This document shows positions 35,501-47,900 of a DNA stretch of 64,000 nt, one piece after another; positions within the stretch are counted from its first letter, which is position 1, and every line of letters begins with the position of its first letter. The stretch spans positions 1,297,075 to 1,361,074 of the forward strand of contig VZSR01002364.1 of assembly GCA_013398615.1 (NCBI GenBank), written 5' to 3'. The DNA is from Brachypodius melanocephalos (lineage: Eukaryota; Chordata; Aves; Passeriformes; Pycnonotidae). The notes under the pieces are model-generated. The model did no database searches and was not told where the DNA came from. It saw only the letters and a list, made by a program, of their open reading frames with translations. A program made the translations under genes and the position numbers.

Positions 35501-37699
35501 GAAGATCGAAAGAGAAACAGGAAAAATTAAGGAAGTAATAACATGAGCGGCTGGGGAGAAAAAGAGAAACAAAATAACAGCTGATGAGAGACAGAAAAGA
35601 AAAAAAGCACATTTTGTTCAAAACCTGTTATTACCAGGAAACAATTTTCAGTGTGGCTAAAAATCATGTTTAACAACAAACCAAGGCTTAATTCATTAAA
35701 CACCCAAAAGCCTTGAACTTCTCTTCTTGGAAGTTAGGGGAAAATAGCTTTAATCCTGTACTTTTTTCCTGTTAAGTTGTGTAAAATAATTTTTATTTCA
35801 AACAAATGCTCATATTCATCTGCTGTTTGATGGGTAAATTATTGGTATTAATGGAAAATAAAAGAACAATGAAAAAATAATCTTAGTACATGGGACAGAT
35901 TGTCCCCAGCATGTTTCTGGATACTGATTCAGTCAATATAAGTTTTTAATAGAATAATTTAAGTATATTTTTAAGAATTAATAATTGAGTTTGGGAAATA
36001 TTATCTAAAAGAATTGGACACAGGGCCTGTAACATTACCGACTTTTTCCTTGAGCCAAAGCATCCTGAAGAAGGCAAGGCAGATCCACGTCTAACCCTGC
36101 AGGACATGCATCACAGGATTATGGTTTGCCCACGGCTCCTTTGTGCTGACATAAATATCCCATAGTTTGACTAACACCACTACTAAAGCCTGGTAAAATC
36201 ACTCTTAATTCCACTTCTCTCTTCTGTCCTCCACGTCACTGGTTGCTCTTCTGAGACCCAGAATATATGGATTTGCCTTTTTAAAAGAAGTACCATTCCA
36301 TTCCAAATTAGTTGAAACAGGTGTAGCAATAGGGTAGAGCATATCTGATCTGCTCCAGGACATCTAAAGCAGGCATGGACAGTCCACATCCAGCTTTAAA
36401 GACCTCTCAGGGAAACCTCCTGATGATTCCTCTCATTTCATCTCTGAGAAACAAAGGAAAAAACCCCACAACAAAACAAACTGAATTTTTTCTGTCCTTT
36501 TCTCTCTTTAAGAATAATTGTGAAGTCTAAGTATGGCTTGGGGGACTTGTATGGTTTCGGGGGCTTGTCTAACTGGAACATCTTTATGCAGCTCTGTTCA
36601 TCTTAGTTATGCTGGATTTTTCTTTCAGAGTCCTTCCTGAAGAAGTAAGGGGACCTGAGTCTTTCCAAGTACCTGACTAGATGCTGTCTAACTGGCAGGA
36701 AATTTCTTCTAGAAAAAAAAAAAGTGGTTTGAATGGTGAGAAACTCTTGCAAAATATCTATTAAAAAAAAATAACAACACAAACAAAACCAAAAATGCCC
36801 AACCAAAAGCAGTGGCAAGGTAAATCTAATTTCTAACGGAGGCAATTGAGATGCAAAATTGCTAATAAACGAGCACATGTTGGTTTCCTCACACAGAAAC
36901 TCTGTTAGTTCTGTAAATGCTGCACTGCTGGTGGGTTTCTGCGGAGGCAGGATTTGTGGCCATCGTTTATGGAAATGGCTTTGCATCTGGAAGTTTTCTG
37001 CCCCTCAGCTCTCCCTCCTGGCATTTCTGAGAGCAGCAGGGCGACTGTCAATGATGATCAAACGTCCTGCAGGGGCAGCCAGAGAGGGAATGGTGTGTCC
37101 ATGAAAGGAACAGCCAGCCCTGCCAATGGATGGAGCCTGGGGGAGAACACGGGCAGCAGCAAATCCTGTCAGCGCTGGGGAAGCAAGGGGAGCTGGGGAA
37201 GGTATGGTTTAAAAAACTGCTTTTTGGCATGTGCTGTGTCAGAAAGGTGTAAAGGCACTTACCTTTATTCACAGCATACCCTTCTGTAGGATATTTTTGC
37301 CTTTTCTACACAAGAATGCATTCTTCTTTAATTTACTAGGCTGAGGGCTAAAAAGCAACTTTTGTTTGTGTATTTTGTTTTAGCAAAGGACCTCAGTGAG
37401 GAAAAGAGAAAGTTCAGTAGCTATTTTATGTCAAAATGAGCACTGTCTTGTCAAGATGTGTACAATACCAGTACCTAACACTGATTATTAATTACTGGAA
37501 GAACCAGCTCCCAATGTGGTAGGGCTTTAAGCAGGAGCCAGAGATCATAGCAGTGGACAGTGAGATGTAGAGAGACAGACCTCAATGTCTCTGTGCATCA
37601 CAATTTATTGGCCTTGTGGCCAGTTACAGAGTGCCTGCATGCTCTTCCTGGGGGAAAAATATTTTTAGACATGTTAAATGAAGCATACTAGTGTTGTTT
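32511..37699. other. Noncoding DNA, no gene seen
   Basis: Nothing is recognised except A17 at 35300-35316 and a CpG-retaining patch at about 33560-33700 with the style of a conserved noncoding element. A GC-richer patch at 36.88-37.20 kb is open in several frames but has no bordering acceptor that I trust and no motif. Confidence 0.4.
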
Positions 37700-37790
37700 A
37701 TTCTTTAAAGGACCAGAAGTACCCATAGCACTTTACAAATGTGTACCAAAGCAAAGTTCCTGCCCTTGTAAGCACCTGATGCACAGGAAA
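37700..37790 (+). repeat. Probable fragment of an ancient amniote interspersed repeat
   Basis: The block 'agcactttacaaatgtgta', then 'caaagttcctgcccttgtaag', resembles a common old amniote repeat that reads 'gcactgtacaaacatgtaac...cagtccctgccccaaagagctt'. The match is short and diverged, and I do not assign a family. Confidence 0.35.
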
Positions 37791-39355
37791 TCATTTAACT
37801 GTATGGACTAACTAGCAACAGCTACCTGGAAACAGCAGAGAGAAAGAAAGAAAACCTCCTTAGTTTCTTTCATTAACTACACTGAAATAAAACATCATTT
37901 CAGTAGTAGTTAGTTATCTGTAGCAGGACAAAAAGATACTCTTGGCCATCACACAGGTTTAGTTGTTTTTCCACAAATTAGAATTAAAACTACATTTATA
38001 GGCTACGCATTAAATTTGCCATTCTGTGCCTTGCAACGAGGCTTTATCACCAAATTAAGAGACAATTCATGTATGTTTTTATCTGAAGAGACAACACCCT
38101 GAGTGAATCATTTATGCAAAGGCACATGCCATCCTTAAAAAGTTCTCAATGCACAGATATCCACTTGGAGTACATATACACTTTTAAATTTTATTTTGGA
38201 GTCTCTTGAGTACCTGTGTTGCTCGTGTTGCTTTATAGCTTGTGTGACAACATGACTTCTGGACCCTTAGGCAATCCAGGGAGAGAATTCAGGCAGCTGC
38301 TTATCCTCAATTCACTGTCAACAGGGTCTGTTTCTTCAGAATTCCCCAATCAGTTGTTTAGGAACTCAGACTGTTAAGTTTAGCATTCCTAACTTTAGAA
38401 GTAAGGTGTGGGTTTTTTTAAAGCACCAGAGGCATGTTAACTTCTGTTCAGTGTTCCCTTCATGTGGAGTCATGCCCTGGCTACAAAAAAGCTCTCCTGC
38501 TGCAGCAGTGGCACGCAGCAGTGCCAGCTCCAGGGAGTCCTGCAGGAACATCCAGGTCATACCCCAAAATCTATGCATATCTTTCTCTGCATGCTCATAT
38601 TTTTTCTTTTAAATAATTGCCTTTATAATTTTCATAAAGCAGCCATAATAACAGAGGGTATCTACAATTCTGCCCAATGCTTTCTGATTGTTTTTCAGTG
38701 AACACTTGTTTCATCACATATTTTAACTAATTTTATTGATTGAATCTAATTTTATATGTGACTGCTTTTGGAAAACCTACATAATTTAATATAAACAGAT
38801 TCCAAGAAGTTTCTTATAGGCTCGTTAGCCCTTTTGGGTCATGAAAATAGACAAAAGATCAAGAAAATGTTCTTGAAGCAGCTGGAAATTTATGCAGGCA
38901 CAAAGCAGATATTGTGGTGATGAAGCCACAATTTCTGAAGAATTTTAAAAGCACTTCCCAAAATTGTGGAGACCATCTCTGAAATACATCAGGAATTATC
39001 TGTGTGCAGCTCCCCAGTGCTTCTTAAAACAACAGGTCCTGTGTCTGGGGAGGCATGAACTAACAGCTTTTGTTCTATGGAGCAGGATGAAAACATGGAA
39101 AAAGAGCTAAAGCTTGAAGTAATTTCTTTTCATCCTACTGAAAGGCTGGAGCAACCTCAGAGTAACTGAGTCACTGGGTTATATTATTCGTTTTCTTTAA
39201 TAATCAGTTTGTAATTTTCACTTCTGGTAATTTTCACCCTTCTGTGAACATTGCCTTCCTGGCTGGTCACATTAATCAAGGAGAACTCATGGTGTTCAGG
39301 CACTTGTGATATAATGATTTCACAGAGACCAGGCAGCTCATTTGATTAGAGAAAG

Positions 39356-39396
<41 letters not shown>

Positions 39397-39430
39397 TACT
39401 ACTACTACTGCTACTACTACTACTACTACC
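39356..39430. repeat. Compound triplet microsatellite (ATT)n(ACT)n
   Basis: About 13 ATT units pass directly into about 11 ACT units with one GCT interruption. It is likely polymorphic. Confidence 0.95.
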
Positions 39431-40224
39431 ACCATCCAACCATTCATTTGTAAGGTCCAAAGCCAAAGTGTTCTCAAGTCCAGGATCTGCCTGGATGAAT
39501 TAAACTCCCATATCAGGTTTGAGGTACCAGCGGTCTGGAAGCATCAAGGTTTTGGTTAATTTTTTTAGGTCTGACTTTTCGTGATAATTTTCTACTATTA
39601 CAGAAGCTGTCAAGTTTTTATTCTTCCCAATCCCTTTTAAAGATAACTCAAGGTTGCTTGTTGATTTCCCTAGCAGAGATCCAAAGAGTTTTTCAGAGGA
39701 AATGGGGAAATAACCTGGTAGCATAAACTGCTGTTGCAAATTATGCTTTTTCTCCTTTTTTTTGGTTTTTCAGACTTCTTTTAAAGAGAAGTGGACTGTA
39801 GGTCTTTCCTAACCTCAGGCAGGATGCTCAAATCCACACACGATGTGCATGACTGGCCCCAAAGTCTAAGTGCTTTTAAATTGTTCATAAACTGTGTGAC
39901 ACTGCTGTTCCTGTAGCAGTGAGCAGAGATGTTACCTTGAGAGGAGCTGGCTCCAGTAGGATAAACATGAACCTCCACGGTGTAAGCACAGTCTTGTTAA
40001 CTAAACTTGTAAGGACAGATTATTACTGCTAGCAAAGAATTTTACTTTCCATAAAATAATTTACTTCAAGACAAGAGAAACACTCCAATGTTAAAAAATT
40101 CTCTGACGAGGTATAAAGACTTAACAAACCAAATTGAATGTAGTAGTGTATAATTGGGAACTACTGCTGGTAATACAGGTCTATTCACTCTAATACCTGG
40201 AAATATCTATCAGAGACTGCTCAA

Positions 40225-40520
40225 AACTGCAGTCATTTTGAATATTATGTAAGTTATACCTTGTCCCGCTGTGGAAGGTATCATCCCAAGCCATGTAAAT
40301 TTAATTATGGCTAAAGCCAGTATCTTGCACAGAAATCAGTTCGCTGCACTGATTACAAAATTGACTGAATCCAACAAGACATTTTCTATATTCCATGCCA
40401 CTAGTTTTCTACTCTAATCTCAAATGAAATGTGCTGCGATAGTCATTTTAATAATGTAAAGGAAGAGATCAGTGCTGCGAATTCACATTATTAAACAGTC
40501 CTTAATGTTTTTCCTAAAAA
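40225..40520. promoter_or_regulatory. Candidate conserved noncoding element
   Basis: The block has balanced composition and retains CpG at several places (TCCCGCT, GTTCGCTGC, two CTGCGA). It carries TAATTA, ATTA and AATTA cores and CAGTGCTGCG-like phrases, unlike the neighbouring A/T runs. There is no open frame. The call is by style only. Confidence 0.25.
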
Positions 40521-43500
40521 TGTTAGTGGGAGGAATGGAAATGAAAAAGAAATCTGGAGTCCAAAGTAATTTTAACACAGGGTGACCATGCTCTGTGATG
40601 ATTGGGACTTCTTTACTTGCTTCTACCCAATCCTCTGTACCTCACCTGTGGTAATTAGCAGTGTGTATTCCCCATTCTGCTGAAAGGAATATTTAGGAAA
40701 AAAAAGCCTCATTCACCTTCTGTGTCTTAAAGATACCACGGGGTAGGCAAGTGTGCCTCACATCCTCTGTTTAATTTTTAGGGTTGGAAAATACTTGTCT
40801 TCAGCAAAAGAAAGTGGTATTAGTAATGCTAGTCAGTAGAGCCCAAAAACTTCCTCAGGGGTTTTCACGGGCCATTGGGAGCAAATGCCCAGCTTGCAGG
40901 TCAAAATCCACAGCACTGCTAGAACCTATGTACATAAAATCTGTTGTGCTTCATTGAACACTGTATTTCTCCTGTCTTGTTTTGACATTACTCACAGTGA
41001 AACAGCCAAATCAATCTAGATGAACTCAATCCTTTCTGGGCGGAAAGCAAGAAAACTGTTCAAATCTGTTACTTTGCAAGGATTTGTAACACTCAGAAAT
41101 GAATGGAGATCGTGCTTATTGTGAAGGAAGGGCAAAAATTCTGTTTCAAAACTAATAAACAATTCTCTGCTAGGATTCAGCTAGGAGATTTTGTTTGTTT
41201 TTCAGGAGAAACAGCACTGGCAATTTTAGCCAGGTTTTATCCTTTTGCTAACTTTCTTTTTTAGGATGGTGCAACTTCTTTAAAACTTCCATGTGGACGT
41301 GTGAAGTTTTATGCCGTGAAGCTGACATTTCACATCCCTGAGCAAGCTGGAAGTGTTTAGGAAACAAAGAAAGAGGTAGGAAATGTGGGGCATTCCTCTG
41401 CTCCCCCACAGACAAGCAGTAGAGGTCCCCTCATACTTCCAAAGAGAAAACAAGCACAGAAGCACTTGCTAAGCACTGTGCACTGAGCTGTCACCTTCAA
41501 TGTACCTTTGAAATCCTGGCTGTTTCTTAAAGGGGAAGATGGAAAACAGAAAGTGTATAGTTTCATTCGTGGAGACTTTGTCAGGAAGTGCGGCTGTGAT
41601 ATGATTTCTGTCAGAAACAATCTGCTTGAAATTTTTCTGTCTTTACTTTTGAACACGGAGTTGCTTGTCTGTATTCTAACCCTAGGTGATGGGATCTGCT
41701 GCCTTGTCAGATAACATTTGAGTTCACTCACTACCTGCTTGTTGACTAGTGCACAGACTCACTGTGGTGGCAGGGAAAGCCTTGAGGCTACTCAGCATCT
41801 GTCTCTTCTTGTAATTAGTTGCAGCCTTGTGTACAGAGCAAAACAGAGATTTTTTTTTATATATATAACTATTTTTTAATTTTTTTTTCTGTGAAAGAGT
41901 AATGTGCACAGACAGGAGCTTTTAAACTGCAAAAGAGTTTGCTGGTGTTTGTCATTCTTCTTTTTCAAGAGGAAATAGCTTTTTAGCTACTGAGAATAAA
42001 GTGTTGACGTTCTTTTCTCAAATTACACCAAGGACATAGATTTTTGGGAGAGATAACCTCTATTTGAAATCTGAATAGCCAATGTTTCTGCTCTTACATC
42101 TGATGGAGCACACATTCACGGGAGAGAATTGGTGATTATGTCTTTAGACTCCTGCCCTGGTGATTTTGTTGTCCCATGTGTGCTATGTCAGCAGTCTGAC
42201 AATTTGCATACTTTAAGCATCCCCTACACTCTCCCAGCCCTGAAAGCTACTCAGAGAGGCCTTCTTGGACCAAACTTCAAAAAACACCTAACTGGAAGAA
42301 AAGATAGTTTTGAATATTTGAATGCCTTCTTCACATATTAAGACAACAGCTGTATGAAGTCAGAAAGTAAGTTTAAGTGTGCCTGGGATTTATTTTGATA
42401 TTCATAAAGTGTCACGATTAACAGAGTTGCTTGTGGTGGTTTGGTGGGAGGGCAGGAGACAAAATTTGGGTTGTTAGAAGGATTTCATTTGTTGCTGTAG
42501 ATCTGAATTTCTTGCAGCATGATATTTTTTAATGTAAAAATTTATCAAGAAAAAAAAATGTTCATTGTGATCATTCCTAAAATTTATAAAACAGGTGAGC
42601 AGGAGGTTGATGTAACAACTGATAAATCATCAGTCAAGGTGTAGGCCATCCCTAACTAATAAAGATGGAGAGGAAAATCATTCCCTAATTGCTTGTAGTT
42701 GAATTTCTTCTGCAGCAACCACTATCAGCAGTGGGACTTGATGGATGGATGTGTTGCTATGGTAGTCTTTAAATATCAGATTTTCAAAGACTTCATCCTC
42801 ATCATTAACAGCAATGAGGTTTATGGCATGAAAAAGAAAAATCACATTTCTTTTGTACTACACTGCTTCCCTTTATCAGAGTAATCCTGCGTGAGCCATC
42901 ACTTGGGCACTTTTCCTCTTTTCATTCTCATCTGAATGAACAAAATGCCATTGGGTTTGCATAAGTAATGTCAGAGCAAGTGTGCTATTTTAGAAATAAA
43001 TTCCTCAGATTAAAGTGTCATAAAAATGTTCCAAACTTTATTATCTAGTGTTAATTTTTGTGTTTGAGAGCTGAGTTGAGTTATCCTTTTCTCTTAACAC
43101 TTTGAGGTGGATGAGGGTTTGGATGTGCTGCAGTGAAGACACAGATCTCTAGATGGTTCTATGTAGGGATCAGACTAAATTAATTACAGAAGAATAAGAA
43201 AATGAAAAAAAGTTTGATTTCCTTTTAAGATATTAGGTGACATTTGCTTAGTTCCTTAGGACTCAAGGAGTGTTTTCAGAAGGTGACTTGGGCATGTGGG
43301 AGCCAAGGCTCATCTTAAGTCAGTGGGAAACTTGAGAGAGTTTTAATCTGTACTGACTTCTCACTGTGTTCTGAGCTGTGGCACTGGCAGCAGAGTGGTG
43401 TGACAGCTGTGGTTTGTGAGTAGAGAGATAAGATTCCAAACAACCAGGCTGTAGTAAGTACATTTGTCTCTGTGGATCTTGCTTCTAGAATAACTCTTTT

Positions 43501-43532
43501 CTAAGAAGCTCAGCCACAATGGGTTCAGAAGT

Positions 43533-43850
43533 TGTTGCCCTTGGTTTTTCAGGTTTTTATTTTGCCTTCTGATGTTTATGCTTTGCCTTCTGATGTTTAC
43601 AGAACTTGGAGTCAGTTCTCACACTTTTTAATGCAAATAAAGAAATGTTTACATATTTTCTCCTCTAGGAGGAGTTTCTTGAGTGATGGTGATGTTCACC
43701 AATGAGATTGGAGAGGTGGTAACACCCTTGGCCAATCTCTTGCCTTCTGATCAATTGTATATAAGTTGGAGTCAAAATAAAAAAAAATAGGGCGTTCTGC
43801 CTGACCTCTGAGCTGGTCCTTGCCTCGTCCTTTTGTGTCCTATTGTGACA
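43533..43850 (+). mobile_element. Solo LTR of an endogenous retrovirus
   Basis: A 318-base element begins TGTTGCCC and ends TTGTGACA. It is flanked on both sides by AGAAGT (43527-43532 and 43851-43856), a 6-base target duplication. It contains two CCAAT boxes (43699-43703 and 43732-43736), TATATAAG at 43758-43765 and AATAAA at 43776-43781. A pyrimidine/G-rich R-U5-like end follows. U3 carries a 21-base-period direct repeat of TTTGCCTTCTGATGTTTA (43561-43578, 43582-43599), with a third partial copy at 43740. No internal retroviral sequence is attached, so it arose by LTR-LTR recombination. The 6-base duplication and layout fit an alpha/beta-like avian ERV. It is not obviously the same family as the LTR at 23.49 kb. 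Confidence 0.8.
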
Positions 43851-43856
43851 AGAAGT

Positions 43857-44673
43857 TTCAGAAGTTCATCCTGAACTTAAAGTCAGTTAGCAAGAACTGA
43901 GTGAAAGAAGGGTAGAGAGAACAGAACTAAAAACTCAGGGAGAGTGAAAAAGCGTAACACCAGACAAAGAAGAAAATGGATATAGGGAGATAATATTTTT
44001 AAAACCCCCAAAAAACAACATTAAAAAAATACCCATAAAACAGGGAAAACAAACAACCAACAATAGGAACAAACCCAGTTCATACATAGTCCCTGTGATA
44101 TTCTGTCCTGTTCATCACAGCAGCTTTACTCTTCAAGGATGCTGTGTCAGTAGCAGAGACATCCCTTAATCTGCTAAATGGAAAAAAGAAGAAATACTAA
44201 AACTTGGTTTGGTGTGGTTTACTCTGGACTAATTAAAAGATTTTCCCACTTTTGATGTTGTTCCCCTTAATATGACTTTCCTTAGAGATCTATTGCACCA
44301 GTATTTTTTAATATGCAATTTCTGGCCAAAATTATTAAATATGAACTATAGTTAGAAGTAAATGTGCAGAAAAATATAAATGTCTACTTCCTCTGACATT
44401 GCTTCTCAGTATCACTCAATTTTTAAATATAGGCACAGAGCTCTCTACTACTTATTAGCATCTGTCTCCTTCATTTCAAAGAAAATATTTCTGTCATATT
44501 ATGAATACTAATTTTATCTTCCTGATATTTTGACAGTAATATTTAGCTTTGAACAGAACTTTTCTCTCTACAACCGCAGAGGACTATATAAATCAAGGTA
44601 GTACTTTGTTTTTACAGAGGGGAAACCTGAAACAAAGATATATTAAATGATTCATCAAAAGCTAGCAGCAACA
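43857..44673. other. AT-rich noncoding DNA
   Basis: No gene or repeat is recognised between the solo LTR and the CR1 copy. The first part is purine-rich. Confidence 0.5.
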
Positions 44674-44973
44674 AAGTCCCTGGGCAACCTGTTTCAGTGC
44701 CTGACCACCCTAGCAGTGAAACTTTTCTTCTCATAGGGATTTTGAATCTCCCCTGTCTTAGACTAAGTCCATTTCCTCAGGTCCTCTCACTGCAGGCATG
44801 GCAGGCATTGTCAGGCAGTTGTGGAGAGCAGCGTGGTCCCCCTGAGCCTCCTCTTCTCCAAACTAAACAAACCCAGCTCCCTCAGCTTCTCCTCAGGGGA
44901 CTTGTGCTCTAGACCCTTTTATGAGCCTTGTTTCTTCCTCTCTGGACACATCTTTGGTGGGATTAGAACACCC
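44674..44973 (-). mobile_element. CR1 LINE fragment, minus strand
   Basis: The phrases 'gggcaacctgtttcagtgcc', 'cctgagcctcctcttctcca', 'cagctccctcagcttctcct' and 'ctctggacacat' are the reverse complement of the end of CR1 ORF2 and the sequence just upstream of it. The copy is truncated at both ends and its frames are broken. Confidence 0.85.
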
Positions 44974-47900
44974 TGTTGTTCTTTAAAATATTCCTATTCT
45001 AACAGAAGGTAAGGAAAGTGAAGAATAATGACATGTGATGAAAGTGATGAATGATGAATAATCTGTTAAATAACATCCCTGTGAGGTCTAACTGAGTCTG
45101 CTTTTGGAAAATCCAGAGAACTTGACAAAACACCATCATGGAGGGGATTTTGGAAGCGCTGCATCCGGAGTGCAAAGGTCAGCTCAGATCAAGTGCACCT
45201 AACTAAAGAATCTGAACTATATTCTAGATATATCTGAAAAGCATGTTTTAGGAGATGGCAGAGTGTATCCTGGTCTTTGCAACATGCTCGCTGCATCCAT
45301 TTCAATATCAGATCTCCCATAAAGCCCAGGGAGTTCAGGATATGTTACTATAATAACAGGATGATAGAGACAACATGTGAATTGTCTGATTATATAACCA
45401 AAAAAAAAATTTAATTTCAGCATTCATGTTCTCTTTGCTCTACACCCTAGCAGTGTTTATAAAGTATCCTTACCCAGAATATGCAAGGTGTAAGGTAAGT
45501 GAGGATCCGTGTTGGAATGAGGAATAAAGTGTGTCCCTGTTTCAGCTTGGCACTGCAGGAATTATAACAATTCCCACAGATGGGAATCCACTGTTGTTCC
45601 TGGTAGATTTAAGAGGATATAGAAAGTTTCAAAGTAAAGTTTCCTCCAGTTCATTGGAAAATTATGAGTGGAAGCATGATGATTTTTTTTCATAATTTTG
45701 CAATATGAATACCAAACAAAAAAAAAATCACTTGGACAGTACAAAAGAACTTTGACAAGTTTGTTCTCATAGCAGCAGCCATCTCTCATTATTTTTATGC
45801 CACTTGCTTCGTTGAGCCTATAGTAATATCTGTATATACAACATCTGACAAATATCAGTAATTCCATGAAAATAAACATTTAAAATTCCAGGTAACAGAA
45901 CCGGGGTTCAGGAAAATACGTAAAAGGAGAAATAGTGTCACCAAATATTTATCTCTATGAGAATTACATGCAATTTCTTTTTTTTTTTTCCTGATTCATA
46001 TAATTCCATTTCCAAATTATTTCTGATTTTCTCTAACAAATATTGTACCTTGGTTTCAAAATCTTTCATTTCTCTGATACCTATTTTTCCTTTTCTGCTC
46101 ATAAAACCTCAGTAAAATATACTTTTCTGAGCATCCATCACAGTAAAAGATATTTAAGGACATTTAAGTTCAATTCTCTGCTTCTGGGTCACTACGCTCA
46201 TACCCAGAAAGCAAAGTCTGTTGTTGCCTTCCATGCAGCGTTTCCCTCTGAGCATTGTGGTTTCAGAACATGGGCCCCAAGCCAAAGGTTGGTACCTCAG
46301 CAGCAAAAATGGAGCAACTTGCCACCTGACTTCTGCAAGGAGGGATGTGGCACAGCATCAGTGTAGCCTTGATCTGTTCCTTTTCTTTTGCTCTTTTTAA
46401 TGACTTTTAGTGATACCTCTGTCTCACACTTTCAGAAAATTCGTGTATCTTTTCAAAGCTGGACTCTGGCCACCCTCTTGTGCCCATTCTGCAGCTGAGA
46501 GCATCACTCTGAGCCAAGAGGGGCCAGTTTGGCATTGTGAGGGATGAGCTACCTTAGAGGGGAAACTGAATCTCATCTGTAGCTGAGGACGTTGGAATCA
46601 CCTCAGCTGACAGCTCTGGGGGTGCCTTAAAGCACCTTTTAACAGCTCCTTGTCTGCTTCCAAGATTGCTGGAAAATGGACCTCGTGAGCCACATGTGTT
46701 TGTATAGGAAATATCTGTATGAGTGGTTTTATATATATATGTATGTAGGTATGCATGTAAAATATCTTTTTTCATATGTGTCTTGCTTGGTTTAAATTTT
46801 TTAATTAAAGGTACACATAGGTACTTCTTTTTAAGGTTGAAACCATTAGGCTGACAAGATTTTTGCTTCCTCCCGTTTCTCTGCATTTTGTTGTAACTGT
46901 GAACGCAGGAATTTATTTTATACAGATGCTAATTTTTGTTTGGTTTCAGCATAGTTTGCATTCATATGGCAAGGGAAGTACCAGCTCGTGGTCTTTGAGG
47001 AGGGGTGATGCACATACATCGTGTTTTGTAAATCATTCACTCCTTGCCCTGAAACCTGTCCTGTGTGATCACATGCTAGTAGACAACAGATATTTTCTGT
47101 CTTCAAATGTATGCCTACAGCTCGTAAAATAATCTCTTTATGCCTCTCATATCCCGTAAGATTATTGTGGTGTTTGGAATTAAACACCAGAATATCACTT
47201 TCAACATTTTCATCTGATTCAGAATCCTCATTGAAAACTGTTACCTAATAGTTTTTAATGTATTAGTTATTATAAAAGCAGAACTATTCCAGTAGGACAT
47301 GATGACTGCAGCTTGTAAAAAATTACATGGATATCTGTGACAGAATGGAAACCTGTCATATAGAGAAGGAGAGCTTGATAGATCTCTTACTGTATTTCTG
47401 TATTAATGCAGACATAGAGGGTATTTTCTAACAGAAGATGCTAAAGCTTCTTGAAAGACAGCAAATAGTAACTATTTTAAAACTTGATTCCATTTAGGAG
47501 GATTCTAAATAAGTCAGTTGATCTAGTAATATTTCAAACATGTTTTGCTCTCTTTATAAATTGATTTTCTTCAACACCGTTTTTGAGGGAAGTGTCAGAA
47601 TGTGGTTTGTTGTTTTTGTTTATTTTTTAATAATTAGCTGTCTTCACTCTTCACACATTTTTTTTCCCTGAATAGATGCATTGTATAATTTATGTAGTCA
47701 AGCTGTTGGGTATCCCCAAACTTGCCACAATTGTTCCCAAAAATCATAACCGAGCGAGATGAGGAAAGAATTTATAGACATCAACCCCTATGAGTTACAT
47801 GTGTCTGAAATATTCAGGAGCAGCAGGTCTTGGCTGAGGGCTGGAGACCAGACACAGCTCTGGGTTTGTTGAGACCAGCATGGGGATCCTTGGTGGCTTT

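Larger units (their letters stand above)
37791..43526. other. Noncoding DNA with microsatellite and one regulatory-style block
   Basis: It contains the compound triplet repeat at 39356-39430 and the block at 40225-40520, both listed separately. Otherwise only short chance open frames are seen. Confidence 0.4.

Noticed and set aside
36954..37289. 111-codon plus-strand frame in a GC-richer patch
   Set aside because: Ser/Gly-rich with no motif. No acceptor pairs with the possible GTATGG donor, and several frames are open together.
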